Source: an uncultured Pelagibacteraceae bacterium (GTDB taxonomy: Bacteria; Pseudomonadota; Alphaproteobacteria; Pelagibacterales; Pelagibacteraceae). Taken from it: a stretch of DNA of 64,000 bases. The translations under genes were made by a program, and so were the position numbers. Positions 29,616-37,057 of the stretch are shown in pieces. Under the pieces are notes generated by a model. That model was not told the origin of the DNA. It made no database searches and saw only the letters and a program-made list of their open reading frames with translations. Location of the stretch: NCBI GenBank assembly GCA_902582345.1, contig CACHRU010000003.1, forward strand, positions 1-64,000. The letters are read 5' to 3'. Every line of letters starts with the position of its first letter. The stretch's first letter is position 1.

Positions 29616-30737
29616 GTGACTAAAAGAGATTATTATGACATCTTAGGTGTAGCAAAATCAGCTTCAAAAGACGAAATAAAAAAAGCTTACAGAAAATTAG
29701 CTCTTAAATATCATCCGGATAAGAATAAAGACAATAAGGCGGCGGAAGAAAAGTTTAAGGAAGCAAGTGAAGCCTACCATGTTCTCTCTGACGAGAAAAG
29801 AAAAAATAATTACGATCAATTTGGTCACGCAGCATTTGGATCTGGTAGCAATCAAGGTTTTGGAAATTTTGACTTTAGCTCATCATTCTCAGATATTTTT
29901 GAAGACTTTTTTGGTGATGATTTCATAGGAGGAGCTAGAACATCAAGAAGATCTAGTTTAAGAGGAAATGATTTAAGATATGATTTAGCAATTAACCTTG
30001 AAGAAGCATTTAGGGGGGTAGAGAAAAATATTAAATACACTACATATAAAAAATGTAAAGATTGCTCTGGAAGTGGTGCTGAGAAAGGTTCTAAACCAAT
30101 CAATTGTGAATATTGTAATGGAAGAGGTAAAGTTAGAACGAGCCAAGGTTTTTTTACGATTCAACAAACTTGTCCACAGTGTAGCGGATATGGTGAGACA
30201 ATTGGGAAACCTTGCGGGAACTGTAATGGAAATGGGAAAAACCAAGAAAATGAAAATTTGACAGTTAAAATTCCTAAAGGTGTAGATGACGGTACAAGAA
30301 TAAGATTAACTGGCAAAGGAGAGGCTGGTAGTAAAGGTGGAGGGTCAGGGGACTTATATCTTTTTATATCTATTGATACTCATAGTATTTTTAAAAGAGC
30401 TGAAGAGAATTTATTCTTTGATTTACCAATAACATTTTCGAACGCTGCATTAGGTACAACTGTAGAGGTTCCATCTATAGACGGTGGAAAGTCAAAGATA
30501 AAGATACCTCCTGGAGCACAAAATGGAAAACAGTTTAGATTGAAAGGCAAAGGTATGCCGATTCTAAGAAGAAATACATTCGGGGATCTTTATATAAGAA
30601 TTATAACAGAAGTTCCTGTTTCATTGACAAAAAGGCAGAAAGAACTACTTGAAGAATTTAAGAAAATTGAAGAGAGCAAAACTAGTCCGGTTATAAAAAA
30701 TTTCATAGATAGAGCTAAAAAATTTTGGGGAAATTAA
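29616..30737 (+). CDS. dnaJ: Chaperone DnaJ (Hsp40)
   Basis: DnaJ delivers substrates to DnaK and stimulates its ATPase. It starts with GTG at 29616 after the clear ribosome-binding site AAAGGAG. The J domain (about 1-70) has the HPD motif in YHPDKNKDN; a Gly/Phe-rich stretch follows. Four zinc-binding CxxCxGxG repeats are present ([32 protein letters not shown]), then the two C-terminal beta domains. The 373-residue length is normal for a class I DnaJ. Confidence 0.98.
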   Translation: MTKRDYYDILGVAKSASKDEIKKAYRKLALKYHPDKNKDNKAAEEKFKEASEAYHVLSDEKRKNNYDQFGHAAFGSGSNQGFGNFDFSSSFSDIFEDFFGDDFIGGARTSRRSSLRGNDLRYDLAINLEEAFRGVEKNIKYTTYKKCKDCSGSGAEKGSKPINCEYCNGRGKVRTSQGFFTIQQTCPQCSGYGETIGKPCGNCNGNGKNQENENLTVKIPKGVDDGTRIRLTGKGEAGSKGGGSGDLYLFISIDTHSIFKRAEENLFFDLPITFSNAALGTTVEVPSIDGGKSKIKIPPGAQNGKQFRLKGKGMPILRRNTFGDLYIRIITEVPVSLTKRQKELLEEFKKIEESKTSPVIKNFIDRAKKFWGN

Positions 30738-30745
30738 GGAAATAA

Positions 30746-30910
30746 ATGCAACTTGATGAAATAATGTCAGCAATTTTTTTAATTGCTGTACTTGTGCTAA
30801 TTCTACCCGCCTTTTTATCTACTAATAACAGAATTAAACAATTTTTTAAAAATTTATCCATTTGGGCTATAATTGTCTCTGTTATTATTGTAGTTATTTA
30901 TTTTATCTAA
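30746..30910 (+). CDS. Small two-helix membrane protein, unknown function
   Basis: This 54-residue ORF is missing from the ORF track because of its size. It reads MQLDEIMSAIFLIAVLVLILPAF, a short polar loop STNNRIKQFFKNLS, then IWAIIVSVIIVVIYFI. Two hydrophobic helices with a basic loop are plain. It starts 8 nt after the dnaJ stop behind AAGGAAATAA and ends 2 nt before the dapB ATG, so it fills the gap exactly. I do not recognise a family. The positioning makes a real gene likely; function is unknown. Confidence 0.65.
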   Translation: MQLDEIMSAIFLIAVLVLILPAFLSTNNRIKQFFKNLSIWAIIVSVIIVVIYFI

Positions 30911-30912
30911 TT

Positions 30913-31689
30913 ATGAAAAAAATTAATTTATCTATCACTGGATGCCTAGGGAGAATGGGTCAACAAATAATCAAATCATCAAAAAAAAATAAAAATTTTA
31001 AATTAGTATCATTAACAGAAAATAGAAAAGTATCGAAAAAAATATTTGGAATTAAACCTGAACTTAATACCTCTAATGCTTTTAAAAATGCACATATAAT
31101 TATAGATTTTACAGTTCCAAAATGTACTCTTCAGGTTTTAAAAATTGCTTCGAAATTAAAAAAAAGAGTAGTTATAGGAACAACAGGTTTTTCTAAAAAA
31201 GAAGAAAATTTAATAAAGAAATTCTCTAGAAAAATTCCTATATTAAAGGCTGGGAACATGAGTTTGGGTGTAAATCTTTTAATATATTTAACTGAGATTG
31301 CTTCAAGATCACTGAGTAAGAATTTTCTTACTAAAGTTTATGAAGTTCATCACAAACACAAAAAAGATCATCCATCAGGAACAGCCTTGATGATAGGGAA
31401 AGGTATAGCTGAGGGAAAAAATAAAAATTTTTATAATATGATCGGAAAAAAATATTTAAATAAAAAATCATTTCCATACGGTAGTAAAATAAATTTCAAT
31501 TCAATTAGAAAAGGCAATATAATTGGTGAACATGAAGTTAAATTTTCAAGTGGTAAAGAAATAGTAACTTTAAACCATGAGTCTTTTGATAGAGCTTTAT
31601 ATTCTGAAGGAGCACTAGCTGCATCAAAATGGTTAATGAGAAAAAAACCAGGTCTTTATTCAATGCGAGATCTACTTAATTTCAAGTGA
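30913..31689 (+). CDS. dapB: 4-hydroxy-tetrahydrodipicolinate reductase
   Basis: DapB reduces the dihydrodipicolinate precursor in lysine and diaminopimelate synthesis. I start at ATG 30913 (MKKINLSITGCLGRMGQQIIKSS, 258 residues); the ORF-track extension overlaps the small membrane-protein gene. The nucleotide-binding GCLGRMGQ, DFTVPKCTLQ, GTTGFSKKEE, GNMSLGVNLL and the catalytic HHKHKKDHPSGTAL are all visible. Its TGA overlaps the GTG start of nth as GTGA. Confidence 0.96.
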   Translation: MKKINLSITGCLGRMGQQIIKSSKKNKNFKLVSLTENRKVSKKIFGIKPELNTSNAFKNAHIIIDFTVPKCTLQVLKIASKLKKRVVIGTTGFSKKEENLIKKFSRKIPILKAGNMSLGVNLLIYLTEIASRSLSKNFLTKVYEVHHKHKKDHPSGTALMIGKGIAEGKNKNFYNMIGKKYLNKKSFPYGSKINFNSIRKGNIIGEHEVKFSSGKEIVTLNHESFDRALYSEGALAASKWLMRKKPGLYSMRDLLNFK

Positions 31690-32339
31690 ATAACAAAAAA
31701 AAATCAAAAATTATTCAGAGGATATTAAATAAAACCTATCCTAAAGTTCCAATTCCACTTAATTATAAAAATACATTTACCTTACTTATTTCTGTATTGC
31801 TTTCTGCACAATGTACTGACGTAAATGTAAATAATGTTACAAAGAGCATATATCCAAAATATTATCACCCCAAACATTTCGTCAAATTGGGTAGAAAAAA
31901 AATAGAGCGATTAATAAAAAAAATTGGAATTTTTCGAATAAAGGCAAAAAGTATTTTTAATCTCTCCAAAACCTTGGAAGAAAAATTTAATGGTTCTGTT
32001 CCTAACACATATGAAGAATTGGAAAAACTTCCTGGCGTAGGACATAAAACAGCTAGTGTTGTAATGTCACAAGGATTTGGTTATCCTGCTTTTCCTGTTG
32101 ATACTCATATACATCGCCTGGCTCAGAGATGGGGTTTAACAAACGGAAAGAGTGTTGTACAAACTGAAAAAGATCTAAAAGCCATATTTCCAAAAAAAAA
32201 TTGGAATAGGCTACATCTTCAAATCATCTGGTATGGAAGAGAATACTGCAAGGCGAGAGATTGTTTTGGTATAACTTGCAAAATTTGTAAAAACTGTTAC
32301 CCAAATAGAAAAAAGAAGTTTATAGCAAAAAAAGCATAG
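31686..32339 (+). CDS. nth: Endonuclease III (DNA glycosylase/AP lyase)
   Basis: Nth removes oxidised pyrimidines and nicks AP sites. The 217-residue protein begins with GTG in a GTGA overlap with dapB. The helix-hairpin-helix LPGVGHKTASVVMS contains the catalytic Lys, and FPVDTHIHRLAQRWGL the catalytic Asp. The C-terminal iron-sulfur region is odd: CKARDCFGITCKICKNC has five cysteines spaced x4, x4, x2, x2 instead of the usual C-x6-C-x2-C-x5-C, though cysteines 1, 3 and 5 keep the canonical register. Confidence 0.93.
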   Translation: MNNKKKSKIIQRILNKTYPKVPIPLNYKNTFTLLISVLLSAQCTDVNVNNVTKSIYPKYYHPKHFVKLGRKKIERLIKKIGIFRIKAKSIFNLSKTLEEKFNGSVPNTYEELEKLPGVGHKTASVVMSQGFGYPAFPVDTHIHRLAQRWGLTNGKSVVQTEKDLKAIFPKKNWNRLHLQIIWYGREYCKARDCFGITCKICKNCYPNRKKKFIAKKA

Positions 32340-32340
32340 T

Positions 32341-33267
32341 ATGAAAATTTTAGGAATCGGTAACGCAATAGTTGATGTTATATGTAAGATTGACGAAAAT
32401 TTCTTAGCAAATAACGGTCTTATAAAAAGCACTATGAAGTTAGTTGATGAGGCTGAATTAAAAAAACTACTTTCTAATTTAAAAATTGAAAAAACTATCT
32501 CTGGCGGGTCGGTAGCAAATTCTATAGTTGGTCTATCTCAACTTGGGAATGACGTAGGCTTTATTGGAAAAGTTAACGATGATGATTTGGGCAGAAAGTA
32601 TTCGGAAGGACTTACAAAAGAAAAAGTCAAATTTTATTATGATATAAAATCCGAAAAAGTTCCTACCGGCACTTGTCTGATTTTGATTACTCCGGACTCG
32701 GAAAGAACAATGTGCACTTTTCTTGGGATAGCAGGTAAAATAAGTGAAAAAGATATAAATGCAGATATTGTAAAACAAAGTAAAATTACTTTTCTTGAAG
32801 GGTACTTATGGGATTTAGGAGACCCTCAAAAAGCTCTTAATAAGGCAATAAAAAACTCAACGATATCAGCGATGTCTTTATCTGATTTGTTTTGTGTTGA
32901 AAGACATAAAAATTTTTTTTTAGATTTAGTACAGAATAAATTAAACATTACATTTGCAAATGAACAAGAAATGATGGCATTAATTGGTACATCTAATTTC
33001 AATGATGTAATTGAATTTGCAAAAAAAACAAAAAAATTAGTGGTTGTCACCAGAGGAAAAAGTGGTGCCGTTGCAATACAAAATCATGAAGTAGAGCAGT
33101 GTAATGCAATAAAAAATTTGAAAATAAGAGATTTAACAGGAGCCGGCGATTTATTCGCCGCCGGATTTTTACATGGTTATATTAACAATCTATCTTTAAG
33201 AAATTGTTTGGAAAAAGGAACTGAATTATCTTCCAAAATTATTCAACAGGTTGGAGCACGATTGTAA
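32341..33267 (+). CDS. PfkB-family carbohydrate/nucleoside kinase
   Basis: A ribokinase-fold kinase of 308 residues. The N-terminal signature is GIGNAIVDVICKID, the substrate-side glycine motif is ISGGSVANSIVGLSQLG, and the catalytic anion-hole motif is DLTGAGDLFAAGFLHG. The overall layout most resembles the adenosine-kinase-like branch common in alphaproteobacteria, but substrate cannot be fixed from sequence. It begins 1 nt after nth and ends the plus-strand run. Confidence 0.9.
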   Translation: MKILGIGNAIVDVICKIDENFLANNGLIKSTMKLVDEAELKKLLSNLKIEKTISGGSVANSIVGLSQLGNDVGFIGKVNDDDLGRKYSEGLTKEKVKFYYDIKSEKVPTGTCLILITPDSERTMCTFLGIAGKISEKDINADIVKQSKITFLEGYLWDLGDPQKALNKAIKNSTISAMSLSDLFCVERHKNFFLDLVQNKLNITFANEQEMMALIGTSNFNDVIEFAKKTKKLVVVTRGKSGAVAIQNHEVEQCNAIKNLKIRDLTGAGDLFAAGFLHGYINNLSLRNCLEKGTELSSKIIQQVGARL

Positions 33268-33393
33268 CTACTGATCTTTTTCCTTAAATTTTTTTTTTCT
33301 TTTATAACTTCCTTTTCCTTTTTTTGCTTTAACAATTCTAACTCTATATTTAGATGTCATTAAATCTTTTGCAAATTTATTTCTTTTTTTCAG
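33268..33393 (-). CDS. ArfA-like ribosome-rescue mini-protein
   Basis: This short frame, absent from the ORF track, encodes KKRNKFAKDLMTSKYRVRIV and then KAKKGKGSYKRKKKFKEKDQ before a TAG. The KKGKGSYxRKxK block and the preceding FxxDLxxxxYRxRxV spacing match ArfA, which recruits RF2 to ribosomes stalled without a stop codon. The homologous part begins upstream of the only ATG (33360, 30 residues); a CTG at 33393 would give 41 residues and overlaps the regulator's stop as CTGA, mirroring the ATGA/GTGA couplings of this genome. Start codon and function are inferred; the motif is seen directly. Confidence 0.72.
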   Translation of the reverse strand: MKKRNKFAKDLMTSKYRVRIVKAKKGKGSYKRKKKFKEKDQ

Positions 33394-34031
33394 ATAGTAT
33401 AACCCTCTTTTGAATTAATTATCAAATTTTCATCTTGAAATTTTTCTAGAATTTTTTTTCTTAATCTATAAATATGAGTTTCAACTGTATGTGTATCAGC
33501 CTCTGAGGAATAATGCCAAATAGTTTCGAGAATCTTTGCTCTTGATACAGATGATTTTTCAAAAAATAACAACTCAATAAGTTGTATTTCTTTTTCGGTA
33601 ACATTAATAAATTTGTCTTTTTTTTTAAATTTTTTTTCATTTTTATCTAATATATAATCTTTTACTTTTAGTGAAGAGTTTTCGCTATACTTTCTTGTTG
33701 CTAGTAAATTTTTTATTTTATTGTTGAGATCATTTATATTGATTGGCTTTAAAAGTATTTCATCTAAGGATAGATCTTTTGAGTTATTATTTGAAAAAAT
33801 ACCAACTTTCCCTTTATGTTTTAAATTTTTAAGATCATTGAGTAATTTTTTATCCTTAAAAATTTCATCATCAATAAGGATTATTTCAAATTCTCCCTCT
33901 TTAAGATCCTGAAAGAAATCTTTGGATAAAGTAAATTTAAAACTTAAATTATCTTTAAGTTCATTTATAGAATTGTTAAATTTAATTGATGTTAAGAAAA
34001 GAACATCTGTACTAAAAGAATTGCTATGCAT
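33390..34031 (-). CDS. OmpR-type regulator with degenerate receiver domain
   Basis: A 213-residue protein with a C-terminal winged-helix DNA-binding domain (about 120-213): NVTEKEIQLIELLFFEKSSVSRAKILETIWHY, then EADTHTVETHIYRLRKKI. The N-terminal about 110 residues have the receiver fold pattern, with FEIILIDDEIF at the phosphoacceptor strand and LLKPIN retaining the Lys-Pro. However, the first-strand acidic pair is replaced by LFLTS, so normal phosphorylation is doubtful. No histidine kinase is nearby. It is head-to-head with an L,D-transpeptidase-like gene, sharing the hexamer ATGCAT. Confidence 0.82.
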   Translation of the reverse strand: MHSNSFSTDVLFLTSIKFNNSINELKDNLSFKFTLSKDFFQDLKEGEFEIILIDDEIFKDKKLLNDLKNLKHKGKVGIFSNNNSKDLSLDEILLKPININDLNNKIKNLLATRKYSENSSLKVKDYILDKNEKKFKKKDKFINVTEKEIQLIELLFFEKSSVSRAKILETIWHYSSEADTHTVETHIYRLRKKILEKFQDENLIINSKEGYTI

Positions 34032-34517
34032 ATAAAGTTAAAAAATAAAAAAATATATTATTTAGATTATAGTGCAAAATGTGCTGTAGGTAAAAGAGGA
34101 ATTTCATTACGTAAAGTTGAGGGTGATAAAAAAACCCCGGCTGGTAAATTTAAGTTCAAATACATATTATATCGAAAAGATAGGGTAAGCGAAATCAAAT
34201 CAAAACTAAAAAAAATACCCATAAAAAAAAATATGGGTTGGTGCGATGATATAAACTCTAAATTTTATAATAAATTGATAAAATTTCCGTTTTCAATGAA
34301 AGCTGAAAAACTTTATTTAAAAAAACATATTTATGATATAATTTTAGTGACTAACTATAATACAAATCCAATTAAAAAAAATAAAGGTAGCGCTATATTT
34401 GTGCATTTGGCGACTAAAGATTTTTCTCCAACAAAAGGTTGTATAGCAATTAAACTCATAGATATGAAAAAGATAATAAAAAAAATAAATTTGAAAAGTA
34501 AACTAATTATTTCATGA
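34026..34517 (+). CDS. L,D-transpeptidase family (YkuD-like) protein
   Basis: The 163-residue protein carries the YkuD catalytic signature: FVHLATKDFSPTKGCIAIKLIDM, with catalytic His and Cys, and the early motif EGDKKTPAGKFKF. L,D-transpeptidases cross-link peptidoglycan or attach lipoproteins to it. No signal peptide is visible, so an exported role is uncertain; this short form is widespread in alphaproteobacteria as an uncharacterised YkuD protein. Its ATG is part of a palindromic ATGCAT that is also the start of the divergent regulator. Its end overlaps yggS by 6 nt. Confidence 0.85.
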   Translation: MHIKLKNKKIYYLDYSAKCAVGKRGISLRKVEGDKKTPAGKFKFKYILYRKDRVSEIKSKLKKIPIKKNMGWCDDINSKFYNKLIKFPFSMKAEKLYLKKHIYDIILVTNYNTNPIKKNKGSAIFVHLATKDFSPTKGCIAIKLIDMKKIIKKINLKSKLIIS

Positions 34518-35147
34518 TCTTTCTCCAAAAATAAGTGATCCTATTCTTACAAAGGTAGTTTTGAATTCAATTGCCTTTTTATAATCTGCTGACATTCCCA
34601 TGCTTAAATGCTCAAGTCCCAAAGCTGCGTTTGTTTCGTATAGATACTTGAAGTATTTTTCTGCATTTCCATCATTTGGAGGTATTGTCATTAAACCAAT
34701 GATATTTAAATTTTTTTCATTAATACAATAGTTGTAAAAAGGATCGAGCTGATCAGGGTCAATACCAGATTTTTGTTTTTCCTTTCCAACGTTGACCTGA
34801 ATAAAATACTTTCTTTTTTTTTTAAGTTGGATTTCAAATTTACTTAAGTTATCTGCAAGTTTTTGACTATCTAGTGAATGAATATAATCAAAAACTTCAA
34901 CCGCCTTTTTAGCTTTATTCGTCTGCAGTTTTCCTACCATATGTAAATTTAGATCTTTAATTTCACTTTTAATTGATTTCCATTTCGCCTCAGCTTCTTG
35001 GACTTTATTTTCACCAAAATGTCTATGTCCGTGATCAATTAATGGTTTGATATGATCTATTGGGAAAGTTTTGCTAATAGCAACAATTTCTACATTTTGA
35101 TCAATATTAGATTTTATTTTATTAAATCTTTCAATTATTATGTTCAT
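34512..35147 (-). CDS. PLP homeostasis protein (YggS/PLPBP family)
   Basis: YggS-type proteins bind pyridoxal phosphate and keep its free pool in balance; no catalytic activity is firmly known. The PLP-binding Lys is in VEIVAISKTFP, followed by HFGENKVQEAEAKW, HMVGKLQTNKAKKAVEVFDYIHSLD and LSMGMSADYKKAIEFKTTFVRIGSLIFG. I start at MNIIIERF (35147, 211 residues); the earlier ATG at 35162 would overlap the divergent ThiE-like gene. The start codons of the two genes are then 2 nt apart. Confidence 0.94.
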   Translation of the reverse strand: MNIIIERFNKIKSNIDQNVEIVAISKTFPIDHIKPLIDHGHRHFGENKVQEAEAKWKSIKSEIKDLNLHMVGKLQTNKAKKAVEVFDYIHSLDSQKLADNLSKFEIQLKKKRKYFIQVNVGKEKQKSGIDPDQLDPFYNYCINEKNLNIIGLMTIPPNDGNAEKYFKYLYETNAALGLEHLSMGMSADYKKAIEFKTTFVRIGSLIFGERS

Positions 35148-35149
35148 AC

Positions 35150-35713
35150 ATGTTGAGTACAAAAAAACATTATTATTTATATCTCAAAGATTACTACAAA
35201 TTTGACCTTAATTTAATTAAGATCAAAAATAAATTCTCTGTAATTTATGATGGTAATATAAAAAAGAGTAAAATTAAAACATTAAAAACAATCAGGAAAA
35301 AATGTAAAAAAAAGAAGATTTCATTTTATATAGCAAATAATCAAAAAATTGCTAACTTATGTAATGCTGATGGCTTATATATATCATCTTACAATAAGTC
35401 ATATCCATTAAATACAGAGCATTTTGACATAATTGGATCAGCTCACAATTACAAAGAAATATTTGAAAAGAAAAAACAAGGCTGTAAAAAAATAGTTTTT
35501 TCTCGATTATTTAAAACTGATTATGAAAATAAGAAGTCGTTTCTTGGAATCTCAAAATTTAATTTAACATTTAATATAAGTGGCTTTGAAATGATTCCAT
35601 TAGGAGGGATTAGATTAAAAAATTTAAATAAGTTGAAGTTAGTTAGATCAGATTCATTTGTATTAATGTCCGAGGTAAAAAAAAAGCCGGCTATTATTAG
35701 CCGGCTTTTTTAA
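35150..35713 (+). CDS. Degenerate ThiE/TenI-like protein
   Basis: The 187-residue protein has the outline of the thiamine-phosphate-synthase TIM barrel: FYIANNQKIANLCNADGLYIS, then IIGSAHNYKEIFEKKKQGCKKIVFS and FEMIPLGGI. These correspond to the ThiE segments ND..A...ADGVHxGQ, G.S.H...E and PxxAIGGI. Key residues are altered: the pyrophosphate-binding HxGQ is YISS, and the early VQlReK strand is VIYDGN. Thiamine phosphate synthase activity is therefore uncertain. It is divergent from yggS. Its last 12 codons coincide with a bidirectional terminator. Confidence 0.65.
   Translation: MLSTKKHYYLYLKDYYKFDLNLIKIKNKFSVIYDGNIKKSKIKTLKTIRKKCKKKKISFYIANNQKIANLCNADGLYISSYNKSYPLNTEHFDIIGSAHNYKEIFEKKKQGCKKIVFSRLFKTDYENKKSFLGISKFNLTFNISGFEMIPLGGIRLKNLNKLKLVRSDSFVLMSEVKKKPAIISRLF
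35678..35711. terminator. Bidirectional Rho-independent terminator
   Basis: The sequence is A-run, AGCCGGCTA, TTAT, TAGCCGGCT, T-run: a perfect 9-bp GC-rich stem with a 4-base loop. It has U tracts in both directions and so can end both the ThiE-like gene (plus) and the porin gene (minus), which converge here. Unusually, it lies inside the ThiE-like reading frame and encodes its terminal residues KKPAIISRLF. Confidence 0.92.
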
Positions 35714-35733
35714 ATATTAGTTACCTAATAACT

Positions 35734-36837
35734 TTAGAACGCCATTACTACTGCAGCGATTGTTTCTTTATCGCCTACGTCTAAACCGTAGTTACAATTT
35801 TCACAGTCTTTCATAGCAAGTGATAAAGTCATACCACCCATTGTGTAAGCTGCTTGAATTGATTGGATTTCCATCTCTACGTTATTAGCTGTGTCTGCTG
35901 CTGTTCCAGCTGCAAGAGTTCTCTTGTAAGCTTCAGAAGTTTCTCTTTCAGCAGAAAGTGTTAATGCATCGTTAACTGCAAATGATACAGAAATTGACTC
36001 GTTGTCATATCTCTTAATCGTGTTTAACACAGCTGCTGTAGTCATTTCAGTAGCTTGTGCAACACCATCAACAGATGATGTAACGTTGTTCGATACTCTG
36101 TGTTGGCCTAAACCAAAACCAAAGTTTCCGTATTTGTAAGTTACGTACGCACCACCTTGCTCATAACCTTGAATACCATTCTCACCGCTTCTCTCTAGGT
36201 AAGATGCACCAATTCCTAAACCGTCGATTGGAGCTGTTTTAATTTGGTATTGAGTTACTTTTTGACCCTTAGAGGCTGTATTTTCGTCACCGCCTGAGTT
36301 TGAGCTTGATTTAGCACCTGTAGCACTTGGAGCTACTGCAACTTTAAACGTTGTACCATATGGTAACATGTCAGCTGGTGTGTGATATTGAATGTTGTTG
36401 AAACCGTCAATGTTTCCACCGTACTGAATGTTTCCACCTAGACCATAGTCTGATGCAGGAGCGTAAGCACCTTGTGATGAACCGTATTTAGTAGATAAGC
36501 TACCTTCTGTATTGTACAATCCTACTGTACCGTACGGAGTAGTAATCTCTAAACGTGAGTCGTCTGTTGCAACGAATGTTCCCGCTGTTGTATCATCGTG
36601 TTCTATTTGGTATTTCCAAGTAAAACCGTTGTCCAACTCACCTGTAGCTGTAAATGTTAACTCGTTCGCTATACCGATGTTCTTACCAGCATTGTTTTTA
36701 CCAGTAGTTGAATCAGAACTTTGAATACTGTAAGTAGCTTTCGCTGTACCTCCAACAGTCAAGTCTCCTGCGTTTGCAGAACCGATTAAAGCAAAAGATG
36801 ATAACACTACAAATGTTAGTTTGATTATGTTTTTCAT
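35734..36837 (-). CDS. Outer-membrane porin (gram-negative general porin type)
   Basis: A 367-residue beta-barrel porin with signal peptide MKNIIKLTFVVLSSFALIGSANA and a mature start GDLTVGGTAKATYS. Alternating hydrophobic/polar strands (LTFTATGELDNGFTWKYQIE, FGFGLGQHRV, ISVSFAVNDALTLSAERE) run to a C-terminal phenylalanine (VVMAF), the outer-membrane insertion signal. It would supply nutrient diffusion across the outer membrane. Base and codon use are visibly richer in G/C than in neighbours, as expected for a very highly expressed gene. AAAGGA lies just before the ATG. A strong terminator ends the transcript. Confidence 0.93.
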   Translation of the reverse strand: MKNIIKLTFVVLSSFALIGSANAGDLTVGGTAKATYSIQSSDSTTGKNNAGKNIGIANELTFTATGELDNGFTWKYQIEHDDTTAGTFVATDDSRLEITTPYGTVGLYNTEGSLSTKYGSSQGAYAPASDYGLGGNIQYGGNIDGFNNIQYHTPADMLPYGTTFKVAVAPSATGAKSSSNSGGDENTASKGQKVTQYQIKTAPIDGLGIGASYLERSGENGIQGYEQGGAYVTYKYGNFGFGLGQHRVSNNVTSSVDGVAQATEMTTAAVLNTIKRYDNESISVSFAVNDALTLSAERETSEAYKRTLAAGTAADTANNVEMEIQSIQAAYTMGGMTLSLAMKDCENCNYGLDVGDKETIAAVVMAF

Positions 36838-37057
36838 ATTTTTTCCTTTGTTAATGTTAAATTAATTTAACAGAGTATTTATAATTTATTGAAGTAACAA
36901 AAATCACTGAAATCTAATAAAAATCTCACTTTTAAGCATATGTGTTGTAATTTTATCACACTCAAAATCCTTAATTTCATTGGCTTTTTTTTAATTCTAC
37001 TTCAGGTGGTTAGGTTAATTTGGAGTTAAACTATTAAAATGATAATACATTTAATTC
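36838..37057. promoter_or_regulatory. Divergent intergenic region of porin and DUF3576 lipoprotein
   Basis: This 220-bp region is the second longest non-coding stretch here. It holds the porin ribosome-binding site (minus-strand AAAGGA) and a perfect 16-bp AT palindrome GTTAAATTAATTTAAC at 36856-36871, inside the probable porin leader. I could not assign convincing -35/-10 elements with correct spacing. No RNA gene or riboswitch was recognised. Confidence 0.5.
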
